Positions 14,976-24,070 are shown, numbered from the stretch's first letter. The stretch: 35,161 nucleotides of DNA from a candidate division Zixibacteria bacterium HGW-Zixibacteria-1 (GCA_002838945.1 PGXB01000038.1:1-35161); one strand, 5' to 3'. Notes: generated from the letters alone by a model not told the origin. Made by a program: numbers and translations.

Positions 14976-16257
14976 ACGAGACAAGATTTTCTACTTCGCC
15001 TGTGGGCTTTGCTGTGTCGGCGTAGCACTGGCGGTTATGGGCTACGAATTTGTATTGCTATTATTCGTCGCCGCCTATTTGCTCCGTCCTGCACTTCATG
15101 AATTTGGGATTGCCAGGCAATACGCCGATGAACGTCAACTTACTATTCATTCCCGGTCTGGCAACATCGGATTCATCGTCATAATACTTGCGGCTGCGGG
15201 GTTCGCTCTCTGGAAAGCCTCGCGCGGGGAATCGTCCGGCGGACTGCCAGAGCTGATCTTCATCGGCCTCGCTGCCAAGGCAATCACGGGGCTAATAATG
15301 GTTGGCGAGTATCGAAAGGCCGGCGTTGTGATAATTAGTGCCGTAGGGGTGTTCCTCGCGCTGTTCATCATCGCTGAAGGTGGGTTCTCTGTCGCCTCGA
15401 TATTCGGTATCGTTGTGGGGGGAATCATTGTTGGACTGGGTCAACTCGCACGGAAATTCCCAAAGGCAATGGCTTTCCTTCTGGCCGCAGTAGCAACCGG
15501 GGCAATCTTCGCTTTCGATCTCTATGATTTTCGGGAAGTAGGTACGGGTTTATGGTTGCTCTTCATAACGCCAGTAGTAACTGCATCAGCCTGCTTGTTT
15601 CTGGGAAGAGGCGATCGGGAGGAGGAAGTGTCTCCCCGACTCAGAGCTGGAGTCTTTGGGACTCTGGGAGCAGGCGCGGCAGTGGTCTTTACATTGGCCA
15701 TGATTTTTGGTGGTCGCAATGAACCAATTACGAGTCGGATGACAGCCGCACCGGATGGGAAAGTGGTAGAAATTCAAGACATTTCCTGTGTAGGCTCGGT
15801 CGAATACTACCAGAACGGGAAACTGACGTCATGCACATTAGGACGCGAAGACACACTATCCGGACAGCCGCTTCCAGCCGGTACTGTCGTTCATTTAACC
15901 TCCGATGGTTACCTCGACTGGTGCTTTCTCAAGCAGAACACCGAAATCCAGGGACATCTTTGCCGGGGCGAAAAGGACGGATTCATGACTGGTTTTCATC
16001 CGAATGGACAACTGAAGACAGCCTGGCTGGCACAAGATGAAATCATACAGGGGATTCCTTGCGCCAAGTTCCAGTTTCTATCTGCTTTGTTGAATTGGGT
16101 AGCGGGTTATAAGGACGGCAGTACTGTGTTTTATGAAAACGGACTATTGAGATACTGTGAACTCTCGGAAAACTTCACCATTGAAGGGCAGAGATTCAAA
16201 AGAGGGGATGCAGTAAGATTTGATCGTGATGGAAAGTTAGTTGGAGACAAGAAGTAG
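14968..16257 (+). CDS. Membrane protein paralogue with C-terminal MORN/YwqK-like repeat domain
   Basis: The 429-residue protein starts at a GTG that aligns with the ATG of the upstream paralogue (GACTGTGTTTAA versus GACCATGTTTAA), with GGAGG nine bases before it. Residues 1-240 are hydrophobic helices with the shared YADERQLTIHSRSGNIGFIVI motif. After one more membrane helix (about residue 235-250), the C-terminal 170 residues carry repeats of the kind GSVEYYQNGKLTSCTLGRE, GFMTGFHPNGQLKTAWL and GSTVFYENGLLRYCELS. These resemble MORN/YwqK-type repeats and probably lie outside or at the membrane surface. It arose by duplication of the XRE-membrane pair, then gained the repeat domain. The function is unknown. 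Confidence 0.8.
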   Translation: MFKRDKIFYFACGLCCVGVALAVMGYEFVLLLFVAAYLLRPALHEFGIARQYADERQLTIHSRSGNIGFIVIILAAAGFALWKASRGESSGGLPELIFIGLAAKAITGLIMVGEYRKAGVVIISAVGVFLALFIIAEGGFSVASIFGIVVGGIIVGLGQLARKFPKAMAFLLAAVATGAIFAFDLYDFREVGTGLWLLFITPVVTASACLFLGRGDREEEVSPRLRAGVFGTLGAGAAVVFTLAMIFGGRNEPITSRMTAAPDGKVVEIQDISCVGSVEYYQNGKLTSCTLGREDTLSGQPLPAGTVVHLTSDGYLDWCFLKQNTEIQGHLCRGEKDGFMTGFHPNGQLKTAWLAQDEIIQGIPCAKFQFLSALLNWVAGYKDGSTVFYENGLLRYCELSENFTIEGQRFKRGDAVRFDRDGKLVGDKK

Positions 16258-16369
16258 GAACAATTTGGAGTCGCCGTGTACTGACGGATTATCGCTAACG
16301 ACTGGCTGGATAGCCCGCATGTAAGGAGGTCCGCCGCCGGCCCTTCTGAAAACCTGAGAGGAGTTTTTT

Positions 16370-17503
16370 ATGAAACGTTTCACTCAATTTCTAGTGGATG
16401 ATCTGCTGCAAAGTTTGCTGGCTCGGCTCTTTGGGGCTGTAGCAATCATCATTGTATGCGGTGGTGTTGCTTTAAGCGGTGATCTCCAATCGGATGACGC
16501 AGTCGCTAAGGCGTATCAACTGCGGCTGGACGGCAAGGTGGACGAGGCAAGAACTTTGCTTAATGATCACATCACCGCAAACCCCGCAGATGCCGCCGGG
16601 TACTATGAACTTGCCAGAGTGTATTACTATATGGGTCCCGGAGATTTGAAGAATATCCAAAGCACTATCGAAAGTGGTGAGAAATCAATTCAGAAAGCCG
16701 TAGAGCTTGATCCCAGCAATCCTGTCTATCGGTACTTTGCCGCCCAAGTGACATTCTTCAAGGCCTATGTGCCTATACAAAGCGATAAGGAACACGCCAA
16801 GGAACATCTGGCGGCAGTCTGTCTCGCTTATGAGGCCGTCCTCGAATCGAAACCTGATTACGGTGAACCAATGCTGAATCTTGTTGAGCTATACGGCGGG
16901 TTGCCGGAAGAACTGGGCTTGGGCCGGGATACGGCTAAGGCGGCTCAATACGAAGCGAGATTACAGGTCATTGACCCTGTTCTTGCGGGCAAAGGACATT
17001 GCATAATGATGCCCGATGACTTTGATCGGATTGCTTACTGGAAGGATTTGGCAAAGCAGCACCCGGGAAATATGCGGGTGCTTGAAGAATTGGGGAAAAC
17101 ATGTCTCCGGGAAGGCAAAACCGATCAGGGCGTGAAATATCTTGAAGAAGTTATGAAGGCGGAACCTTCAAATTCGGTTCTTTATCTTATCATCGCCAAT
17201 CATCACATCATGAAAATATGGCAGGATGAACAAGCTAAAGGAACCTCTATTCCCCTGGCGATAACGGCCCTCAATGATTTTTTGGCGACTAAACCGATCG
17301 CGCCGTTAAAGGCGTACGCCCTCGGTCTGTTGGCCAAACTCAATTATGCCCAGGAGAAGAAAGCCGAAGGTGACAAATACCTTGAGCAAGCCAAAGCGAC
17401 CGATGCTTATTTCTCCAAGGCTTCTGGTATCCCGTTGGCTGATCTGTTTGTACCGCCGGGAGAGATATCACACAATCACACGTTTCTATATAAGCCATTC
17501 TGA
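16370..17503 (+). CDS. Exported TPR-repeat protein
   Basis: The 377-residue protein has an N-terminal hydrophobic segment (ARLFGAVAIIIVCGGVALSG) acting as signal or anchor. Helical repeats follow: AVAKAYQLRLDGKVDEARTLLNDHI, AAGYYELARVYYYMGP, MRVLEELGKTCLREGKTDQGVKYLEEVM and ALGLLAKLNYAQEKKAEGDKYLEQA. It starts at an ATG preceded by GAGAGGAG. It probably works in the periplasm as a protein-interaction scaffold. The next gene begins 25 bases after its stop, so the two likely form one transcript. No catalytic motif is visible. Confidence 0.8.
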   Translation: MKRFTQFLVDDLLQSLLARLFGAVAIIIVCGGVALSGDLQSDDAVAKAYQLRLDGKVDEARTLLNDHITANPADAAGYYELARVYYYMGPGDLKNIQSTIESGEKSIQKAVELDPSNPVYRYFAAQVTFFKAYVPIQSDKEHAKEHLAAVCLAYEAVLESKPDYGEPMLNLVELYGGLPEELGLGRDTAKAAQYEARLQVIDPVLAGKGHCIMMPDDFDRIAYWKDLAKQHPGNMRVLEELGKTCLREGKTDQGVKYLEEVMKAEPSNSVLYLIIANHHIMKIWQDEQAKGTSIPLAITALNDFLATKPIAPLKAYALGLLAKLNYAQEKKAEGDKYLEQAKATDAYFSKASGIPLADLFVPPGEISHNHTFLYKPF

Positions 17504-17528
17504 TCCGTAAGAGCCGGGGACACCATTC

Positions 17529-18662
17529 ATGAGCACAAGACCGCTGACATCTCGCGCAAGCATTGCCATTCTAGTATTGTTGGCAAACGTTTTGTCGACG
17601 AACACAGAAGCTGGTGAGGTCTCCCAATCCATTCAGGACTTCACAAGCTTAGCCTGGGAGTCAAGCCAGCGAATGTTCTATGCTGATCCTTACTGGCGCG
17701 GTGGTGATTGTGCGTCATCAGTAGACTTGGGTGAAGGTCGTGTACTCTGGCTGTTTGCGGATAGTTACATTGGTGTGAAACCACCTTATAACAGAGATTA
17801 CTGCTGCGTTAAGATGATCCGAAATTGTCTTGGAATTCAAGAGGGTTACGATCCGTCAACCGCCGACTTCACAGTTTTCTGGCGTGGAACAAGAGATACC
17901 CCAGGAGCTTTCTTCCCCGGCGATGACACAAGCTGGTACTGGCCCGGTAATGCCGTGAGACTCGACAGCTTCCTCGTAGTGTTTCTAATGCATGTCTGCC
18001 CCAGCGATTCCGGTCTCGATTTCAGACCGTGTGAGCACTCCACACATGCTGCTTTCCTTGTAAGCGATCTTGATGGAGATCCAGGTGAGTGGACTATATC
18101 GCCATTAAAACTGCCTGAGAATAAATATGGGATGATGCTGGGGGCAGCTACATTAATTGAACTGCCATACCTTTATATGTTTGGTGTCAAAGAGCCCGGC
18201 GATCATACAATGTATCTGGCTCGTTGGCATGTTGACAGCGTGGTGACAGGGTCTACTAGTGCTATTCAATGGTGGACAGGGCAAAAATCTACCTGGGTAC
18301 TCAATTCGGAATTAGCTTCGGAGCCGCTCATGGTGTTCCCCGAGGGCGCCACCGAACTGTCCGTGGTCATTGACACGCTCACAGACCAGTATCTCGCGAT
18401 TCAGACAGTAGGTTTCGGCCCTGCCGACATAATGATGCGTACAGCGCTGGCCATAACCGGGCCCTGGTCGGATTTGCGATTAGTGTACGAGCCCCCTGAG
18501 AAGGTAATGCCGGGTATCATGATTTATGCGGCAAAGGCTCACCCTGAAATCGTGGGGGCGGATATAATAATCACATACAATACCAACGCGCCGATCGAGA
18601 TGATCATAAGCGACACAACCATTTACTATCCGAGGTTTTTAAGGCTCGATTGGAGGGAGTGA
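17529..18662 (+). CDS. Exported beta-propeller-like protein (DUF4185/DUF5005-like)
   Basis: The 377-residue protein has a signal peptide (SIAILVLLANVLSTNTEAG). Motifs recall five-bladed propeller families related to glycosidases: RVLWLFADSYIG, SWYWPGNAVRLDSFLVVFLM, PYLYMFGVKEPGDHTMYLARW, and YAAKAHPEIVGADIIITYNTN near the end. The last block is characteristic of DUF4185/DUF5005-like proteins. A role in carbohydrate binding or cleavage is possible, but no catalytic residue can be named with confidence. It follows the TPR gene closely and converges on the GH130 gene. Confidence 0.65.
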   Translation: MSTRPLTSRASIAILVLLANVLSTNTEAGEVSQSIQDFTSLAWESSQRMFYADPYWRGGDCASSVDLGEGRVLWLFADSYIGVKPPYNRDYCCVKMIRNCLGIQEGYDPSTADFTVFWRGTRDTPGAFFPGDDTSWYWPGNAVRLDSFLVVFLMHVCPSDSGLDFRPCEHSTHAAFLVSDLDGDPGEWTISPLKLPENKYGMMLGAATLIELPYLYMFGVKEPGDHTMYLARWHVDSVVTGSTSAIQWWTGQKSTWVLNSELASEPLMVFPEGATELSVVIDTLTDQYLAIQTVGFGPADIMMRTALAITGPWSDLRLVYEPPEKVMPGIMIYAAKAHPEIVGADIIITYNTNAPIEMIISDTTIYYPRFLRLDWRE

Positions 18663-18972
18663 ACATGACCCTGTATGATGCTATTTGGTGTCAAATCTAA
18701 CGCTTTTATGGAGGGAAAACGATCACAATTTGGCCGCATCAGACTTGGACCAAAATGGTTCAATAGACGGCACAGTCTTATCTGCCAATGCCCCGGCAAT
18801 GGCTGCGGAAGCATCTCCGTCCGCAGGTTGAGCGGTTCTGTTTTTCATCCGTCAACAATTCCGCGCGTCGGTCAGAGGGCGGACCCGACCATCGCCAACA
18901 CCGGCTATTGCCCGGCGCCCGGTGTGATATTCGAACGCGATAAACCTGGCCTCGAAGCCAATCCCCGGGATC
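18663..18972. other. Intergenic region between convergent genes
   Basis: A frame of about 109 codons crosses this stretch (18675-19004), but it runs into the antisense strand of the GH130 gene. It has Arg/Pro/Cys-rich, low-quality composition and no good ribosome binding site. I regard it as non-coding. No clear terminator hairpin was found. Confidence 0.5.
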
Positions 18973-19914
18973 TTAGCTGTCTTTTTCAAGCCAATCCAAC
19001 ATAGTTAGAATACTTCCGGTGGCCAGAGCTATGCTCGTGTCGGCGGCTCCGTAATAGACATGGATGGTGTCGCCATCGGGAAGAATAGTATGGCCACAGG
19101 GAAAGACGACATTTCCGACGTCACCATGCAGCTCGTAGGATTCTTCGGGACCAAAGATCCACTGACTGCCGCGTTTGAGGCACAATTCGGGATTTTTCAG
19201 GTCGAACAGCGCGAGCCCGAGTCGATATATTGCACCTGCGGCGGTCTGCCGCACGCCATGGTACATCACCAGCCAGCCCTTAGGAGTTTCTATGGGCGGG
19301 GACGAGAGGCCTATCTTGTTTGCATCCCACCACCCGCCACGCCGAGCCTCAAGCATCAGTTTGTGACTGCCCCAGTGTGTTAAATCGGGCGAGTAAGATA
19401 TCCACATATGCGCTCTGGGCGAACTGACCGGCCGGTGAATCAGCGCCCACAGACCGTCGATACGGTGCGGCAACAGGGTCGCATCCTTATCTTCCGGGGA
19501 CATAATAATCCCATAGCGGTTGAATTTATGGAAATCCGTGGTAGTCGCCAGTGCCACTCCTGGTCCATCGCGAGTGAAGGCGGTATAGACTATGGCATAT
19601 TGACTCAGTTCCGGGAGATAGGTGATGCGCGGATCTTCAATGCCCCAGATCTCCTCAGGAAAATGTTCAGGGTCCGGCATCATAGTCGGCTGTGGGTCAA
19701 TCCGCCAGCCGTCCACGCCATTGGCTGAGCGAGCCGCGCAGAGGTGAGACTGCCCGCGCCGATCCTCTACGCGACATAAGAGCAGTGTTGTACCATCAGC
19801 CAACAATGTGGCACCGGGATTAAACACGCTGTTGACGGGGTAGGGCCAGTCAGCAGCCGTTATGATCGGATTGAGTTTGTGACGTTGAAGAAGCTCGGGG
19901 TGTGTATTGCTCAT
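18973..19914 (-). CDS. GH130-family glycoside phosphorylase/hydrolase
   Basis: The 313-residue five-bladed propeller enzyme has the GH130 motifs SVFNPGATLLADG (residues 29-41), LLCRVEDRRG (45-54), GIEDPRI with Asp94, the family's usual acid residue, and GWWDANKIGLSSPPIETPKGWLVMYHGV. GH130 enzymes act on beta-mannosides, often by phosphorolysis of mannosyl-glucose or manno-oligosaccharides; the exact substrate cannot be told from sequence. The start ATG overlaps the stop of the upstream glycosyltransferase by four bases, so both are translated from one mRNA. The pairing suggests that the two enzymes make and recycle the same mannose-containing glycan. Confidence 0.9.
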   Translation of the reverse strand: MSNTHPELLQRHKLNPIITAADWPYPVNSVFNPGATLLADGTTLLLCRVEDRRGQSHLCAARSANGVDGWRIDPQPTMMPDPEHFPEEIWGIEDPRITYLPELSQYAIVYTAFTRDGPGVALATTTDFHKFNRYGIIMSPEDKDATLLPHRIDGLWALIHRPVSSPRAHMWISYSPDLTHWGSHKLMLEARRGGWWDANKIGLSSPPIETPKGWLVMYHGVRQTAAGAIYRLGLALFDLKNPELCLKRGSQWIFGPEESYELHGDVGNVVFPCGHTILPDGDTIHVYYGAADTSIALATGSILTMLDWLEKDS

Positions 19915-22223
19915 CTGGATCGCGTCTCCATAGGTTTAAAGGTGTTCTCCGCCAAGCGCAGTTCCAGTAAGGACTGGAGAAAAGCGAGGGTCGACTCCGC
20001 GCCGAGATTCTCGTTGGGGCGGTCGGGATGCAGACCATCGCGGCATCCACCCGTAGTTGGGTCGTAGATCGATAGATTCAGGTCGTTGCGCCCGAGGAAC
20101 CATTCGAAGGCGCGTTGGGCTTCCTTGCGCCAGCGGATGTCCAGCGTGATTCTATAGGCTTCGAGGCAGGCGGACACCATCGCCTGACCTTCCACGGGCT
20201 GTTGATCAAAGCGGGCGCGTTCACCACCTTGCGGATAAAAGCCGTTGGATCCGATGGGGACAAAATGCCCCCCCTTGCTGGCTCGCTGTATGTTGGTCAG
20301 CCATGCAAGTGATTCCAGTCCGGTTTCAATCATTGCTGTACTCTGAACGGATTGTCCGCAGATCAGCGACGCGTGCGGCAGAACGGCATTGCAGTATGTA
20401 AGTCCCTCTTCGTACCAGCGCCAGTCATCCGAGCGACAACGTTGATACAGGGACAGGAGCCGCTGGGACAATTCCTCCTGGATCTGGCTGGCGCGACGAT
20501 CGCCGGCAAAGCGGCGGAGGTATTCATGGATGCCGATGAGCGCAAAGGCCCAAGCCCGAGGACTGGTTGTGTCGAGAATAGCGGGCATGGCCTGCTCGAA
20601 CAGCCAGCCGGCCATACTATGGAGCGTCGGTTTATGGGAACGGCCCAGGACAGTGCCAAGAGCCCACAGAGCGCGGCCATGGCTGTCGTCTGAACCATTC
20701 GCTTCCAGCCAGGTACGCTGGTAAGTCATGAAGTTGCGAAAGCGTCCGGTCTCGGCATTATATGCGTACCAGATGAAAGCGAGATAACGTGAGGCCAATT
20801 CGAAGGCCTCTTGATTACCCAAATCCTCCAGAAGAGCGCTTACAATAAGAGCACGGGCATTGTCATCCGTGGTGTACCCCTCATGATAGTTGGGGATCGT
20901 AAAGATGGCGTGCTGCAGAATGCCCGTTTCGTCAGTCATGTTGCGCAAATGATCAAGCTTTAGAGGCGGCAGTTCCCCGGGATGTTTATCGAGGGCTTTG
21001 ACCGTAAAGCCCGGGCTGCTGAAATGACGACGTTCGGCCCGAGCGCGTTCGAAGGTCTCGCGGTAACGGCGCGCCACCTGTGGCCAGATCATCTCTCTCC
21101 CGAACATATAGGCCCGTTTGCGCATCGCATGACGTTTGGCTTCGTCATTCAAGAGATCAATGACTTTCTGAGCAAGTGCCGGCGGGTCACGAAACGGCAC
21201 CAGGACTCCTCGCTCTTCAGCCAGCATTTCCTCGGCGTACCAGTATGGTGTCGAAATGACGGCTTTCCCGGCGCCCAGCGTGTAGGCGAGTGTACCCGAG
21301 GTGATCTGCGCCTGGTTGAGATAGGGAGTAATGTATATATCCGCTGCTCCAATAAACTCATTCAGTTCTTCCAAACTGACAAATCGGTTGTAGAAGATGA
21401 CATTGCTCTCCACGCCTCTCTCGCGAGCCAGCCACTGCAGTGAAAGCCGGTATGCCTCTCCATCGATCTCTTTAACGTGAGGATGGGTCTCGCCCAGGAT
21501 CATATAGACCACGTTGGGATGATCAGCCAGAATGGCGGGCAGGGCCTCGATGACATTCTCGATCCCCTTGCTTGACGAGAGCAGCCCGAAACTGAGCAGG
21601 ACCATTTTCCCTTCGATTCCAAACAGATCTTTGTGAAAACTCGGGTCAACAAAAGGCACATCCGGGATGCCGTGGGGAATAATATCAATTTTGTCAGAAG
21701 ACACATGATAAATTTCTATCAGAAAATCTTTGGCGCGCTGACTCATGACAACAAGCCGATCTGAGAGATCCACAACTTCCTCCAACACCAATCGTTGATC
21801 TGCATCCGGCTCGACCAGAATGGTGTGCAAAGTCGTGACAATTGGCATGCGTAATTCGCGCATGAGAGCGAGGATGTGGCTGCCGGCCCGACCGCCGAAA
21901 ATGCCGTATTCATGCTGCAGACAGACAAGGTCGACATTATTGATATTCAGAAAGTCGGCTGCACGGCGATATGATTCAATGTCTTTTTCCATGAGTTCAT
22001 AGCGAACGCGACTGGGATATTCGTAACCATCATCGGTGTCATTGACCGGAAGAGCGATACATGTCGTCCCCCCATTTTCGGCAGCGACGGCTTCACACAA
22101 ATCGGTGGTGAAGGTTGCGATACCGCATCGGCGCGGCAGGTAATTGCCGATGAACGCAATTCGCTTGATGATCGGGCTGGCTGAGTCATTCTGCAAAACG
22201 AGTATTTCCTTTCCGGCGATCAC
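19911..22223 (-). CDS. GT4-family glycosyltransferase fused to a six-hairpin glycosidase-like domain
   Basis: The 770-residue protein has an N-terminal GT-B glycosyltransferase (residues about 20-400). Visible motifs are FIGNYLPRRCGIATFTTDL, CLQHEYGIFGG, PHGIPD, LSFGLLSSSKGIENVIEALP, and the donor-binding region ITSGTLAYTLGAGKAVISTPYWYAEE. Residues about 410-760 are an alpha/alpha-toroid (six-hairpin) domain with NYHEGYTTDDNARALIVS, SDDSHGRALWALGT and DPTTGGCRDGLHPDRPNENLGAEST. Such GT4/six-hairpin fusions are commonly found beside GH130 genes. The likely product is a mannoside or related sugar polymer. The start is GTG, with no clear ribosome binding site, so the N-terminus is uncertain by several residues. 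Confidence 0.88.
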   Translation of the reverse strand: MIAGKEILVLQNDSASPIIKRIAFIGNYLPRRCGIATFTTDLCEAVAAENGGTTCIALPVNDTDDGYEYPSRVRYELMEKDIESYRRAADFLNINNVDLVCLQHEYGIFGGRAGSHILALMRELRMPIVTTLHTILVEPDADQRLVLEEVVDLSDRLVVMSQRAKDFLIEIYHVSSDKIDIIPHGIPDVPFVDPSFHKDLFGIEGKMVLLSFGLLSSSKGIENVIEALPAILADHPNVVYMILGETHPHVKEIDGEAYRLSLQWLARERGVESNVIFYNRFVSLEELNEFIGAADIYITPYLNQAQITSGTLAYTLGAGKAVISTPYWYAEEMLAEERGVLVPFRDPPALAQKVIDLLNDEAKRHAMRKRAYMFGREMIWPQVARRYRETFERARAERRHFSSPGFTVKALDKHPGELPPLKLDHLRNMTDETGILQHAIFTIPNYHEGYTTDDNARALIVSALLEDLGNQEAFELASRYLAFIWYAYNAETGRFRNFMTYQRTWLEANGSDDSHGRALWALGTVLGRSHKPTLHSMAGWLFEQAMPAILDTTSPRAWAFALIGIHEYLRRFAGDRRASQIQEELSQRLLSLYQRCRSDDWRWYEEGLTYCNAVLPHASLICGQSVQSTAMIETGLESLAWLTNIQRASKGGHFVPIGSNGFYPQGGERARFDQQPVEGQAMVSACLEAYRITLDIRWRKEAQRAFEWFLGRNDLNLSIYDPTTGGCRDGLHPDRPNENLGAESTLAFLQSLLELRLAENTFKPMETRSR

Positions 22224-22404
22224 TACGCCAATATGACCGTTTCCATTGGCGGAACGGGTAGCGAAAAAAATCGGCCACTAAATTCTCCGCCACCAAAGGA
22301 AGCAACAATTGCTATCACAATATATCGTGAACGTCTGGATGCGCAATCGTCCAAACGATTGAAAAGGGAACTAGTCCCCGAAGCGTGAGTGACATCCCCG
22401 CTGA

Positions 22405-22566
22405 CTATTGACCGAGATCAGTGTGGTCCCGGTCGTTATAGTCTGCCGGGCACTGTTCACTGCCTGGCAGAATCCTCTGAAGGACAAGTCGGCTGGTCCC
22501 GGTGGCTAAGGTCAACGCGAGAAAACCGGGAATGAGCCCTATAATGATCCATGCTACTGGTAACAT
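22405..22566 (-). CDS. Small membrane protein (53 residues)
   Basis: The protein begins MLPVAWIIIGLIPGFLALTLATG, one membrane helix, followed by a polar tail with ILPGSEQCPADYNDRDHTD. A GAAAGG lies nine bases before the ATG. It is on the same strand as the RRM gene upstream and the GT4 gene downstream. No family is recognised. Between it and the RRM gene there is another hydrophobic frame without a start codon (about 22580-22690). Confidence 0.5.
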   Translation of the reverse strand: MLPVAWIIIGLIPGFLALTLATGTSRLVLQRILPGSEQCPADYNDRDHTDLGQ

Positions 22567-22692
22567 AATTTGTACCTTTCTTTAGTCATCCAAGAATCTC
22601 GACGTACCCAGTACAGATAGCAAAAGGAGCCCGGCGATAACCGAGACTCCAATAATTCTTAAGACTGACTGTTCCTGTTGCTTTCCGTTGAC

Positions 22693-22935
22693 TTAGCTTC
22701 TTTTGGCTTCATTCACCCTCATTAAACTCCCGCCCAACTCCTTGCCGTGCAGACTGTCGATTGCTGCTTGGGCGTGTTCATCTGAGGACATTTCAACGAA
22801 GGCAAATCCCCTCGACTTGCCACTTTCTTTGTCGGTTACAATATTAAGCGAGGCTATTTCACCAAATCTGACGAAAGACTCGCGAAGTTGTGATTCGCTG
22901 GTCTCGCGAGATAGATTTCCCACATAAATCTTCAT
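22693..22935 (-). CDS. RNA-binding protein with single RRM domain
   Basis: The 80-residue protein is one RNA recognition motif. RNP2 is IYVGNL (residues 3-8) and RNP1 is KSRGFAFVEM (about residue 39-48), and the domain ends MRVNEAKRS. Such short RRM proteins occur in cyanobacteria and many Gram-negative lineages and bind single-stranded RNA, often under cold or other stress. The ATG at 22935 has GGAG six bases upstream and starts exactly at the domain, so it is preferred to an upstream ATG at 22965. A paralogue lies at 34193-34498 on the same strand. The gene is divergent from the response regulator. Confidence 0.93.
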   Translation of the reverse strand: MKIYVGNLSRETSESQLRESFVRFGEIASLNIVTDKESGKSRGFAFVEMSSDEHAQAAIDSLHGKELGGSLMRVNEAKRS

Positions 22936-23241
22936 ACTATTCTCCATTGGTACCTGACCGAGCACATTTATCTATATCGGCTCCGGACAGGGTAATTGGG
23001 GCGCGTTATAGCGCTATCGTCACCTGATTAATGGTTAGACAAGGATTGTATGGCCGTGACAAAGCTTGAGAAACGGTCAATTGGGAACTATAAGTCCATA
23101 TATGTATACGCCTGAACCCCGCAGACGCCCCGGTTTATTTTCTTCATTTATGATATAAACTGAAAGACAGGCATGTCAAATATTGGGGAAACGTATGCAA
23201 CATAAGCACTTCCTGATCATGCGCCTGTTTTTATTTTCTGC
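22936..23241. other. Divergent intergenic region between RRM and response-regulator genes
   Basis: No gene is seen. It must hold the promoter for the RRM gene on the minus strand. The plus-strand promoter lies at its right end. GCGTTATAGCGC near 23013 is a short palindrome. Confidence 0.5.
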
Positions 23242-23270
23242 TTGACAGTGTCTTGCCGACATTTTATATT
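23242..23270 (+). promoter_or_regulatory. Sigma-70 promoter of the response-regulator gene
   Basis: TTGACA (23242-23247) and TATATT (23265-23270) are separated by exactly 17 bases, 42 bases before the GTG start. It is one of the best promoter matches in the window. Confidence 0.8.
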
Positions 23271-23311
23271 TTAATAGGTTTAACCAACAATTCGTTGCGG
23301 AGAAATCATCA

Positions 23312-23994
23312 GTGTCGAAGATCCGGGTGCTTTTGGTAGAAGATAATCGCCTTCTGCGGGAGGGCATCTCGGCCATGCTCAACGAACAGCCGGATATCAG
23401 GGTCGTGTCGGCAACGGGCAATGGCGATGCTCTTGCAAAAGCGAAGAAAATCATGCCGCATGTGGTTCTCCTTGATATGGGCCTGAGAAGCCAGAACAGC
23501 CTGCGAGTTGCGGAACTTATCAAACGGGAACATCCCAAGGCCGAGATTGTGGTGACGGATCTTATTCCGGTCCAGAGTGAGGTCGTGGAATATGTCAAGG
23601 CGGGTGTTGCCGGCTTCATCCTGAAGGATGCTACCATTGATGATTTTCTGCATACGATTCGGTTGCCCAGGGAAAGAAGGTCTTGCCGCCGCCGATGGCG
23701 GGCTCATTGTTTTCTCAAATCGTCGAGTATGCCGTTAAAAGCGGGAAAGCGGATCGATTGATGAAAGCGGTCAAACTGACCAAGCGGGAACACGAGGTGG
23801 TTAATCTTATCGCAAGGGGCATGAGCAACAAGGAGATCTCCTCAGAACTCAACCTGGCTGTGCATACCGTCAAGAGCCATGTCCATAACATATTGGATAA
23901 ACTGGCTCTCCATACCCGGTTGGAGCTGGCCAGCTTTGCCCTTACCGAAGGAATGGTCAGGAAATCAGGCGGCGAAGATTCAAAAGCTATGTAA
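23312..23994 (+). pseudogene. LuxR/NarL-type response regulator interrupted by a frameshift
   Basis: The first frame encodes a receiver domain (IRVLLVEDNRLLREGISAML; phosphoacceptor Asp55 in VVLLDMGL; Thr82; Lys105 in FILKDAT) that is normal up to about Arg117 at 23662. It then turns into basic nonsense (LPRERRSCRRRWR) ending at 23761. The homologous continuation (VAQGKKVLPPPMAGSLFSQIVEYAVKS) is in the frame one base back, and runs through an intact HTH: LTKREHEVVNLIARGMSNKEISSELNLAVHTVKSHVHNIL. A single-base loss near 23660-23664 explains it. No slippery heptamer is seen. The halves may be separate, the gene may be inactive, or it may be a sequencing error. The GTG start follows GCGGAGAAA. 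Confidence 0.85.
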
Positions 23995-23999
23995 TATCG

Positions 24000-24070
24000 T
24001 CTCAATCTTAGGAATTAATCCCATTTTCAATCTTCCGGTCGATTGACTCTGACTTTCATTTCAATATATT
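24000..24070 (+). promoter_or_regulatory. Promoter module copy A
   Basis: TCTCAATCTTAGGAATTAAT (24000-24019) is identical to 27619-27638. It is followed by TTTTCAATCTTCCGG, then TTGACT (24043-24048) and TATATT (24065-24070) with a 16-base spacer. It lies upstream of the small membrane peptide at 24142. Confidence 0.55.

Noticed and set aside
18675-19004. 109-codon frame between convergent genes
   Set aside because: It runs into the GH130 gene on the opposite strand, lacks a ribosome binding site and has composition unlike real proteins.
23655-23670. Programmed -1 frameshift in the response regulator
   Set aside because: The sequence ATTCGGTTGCC has no slippery heptamer and no clear downstream pseudoknot, so a mutation or sequencing error is more likely.
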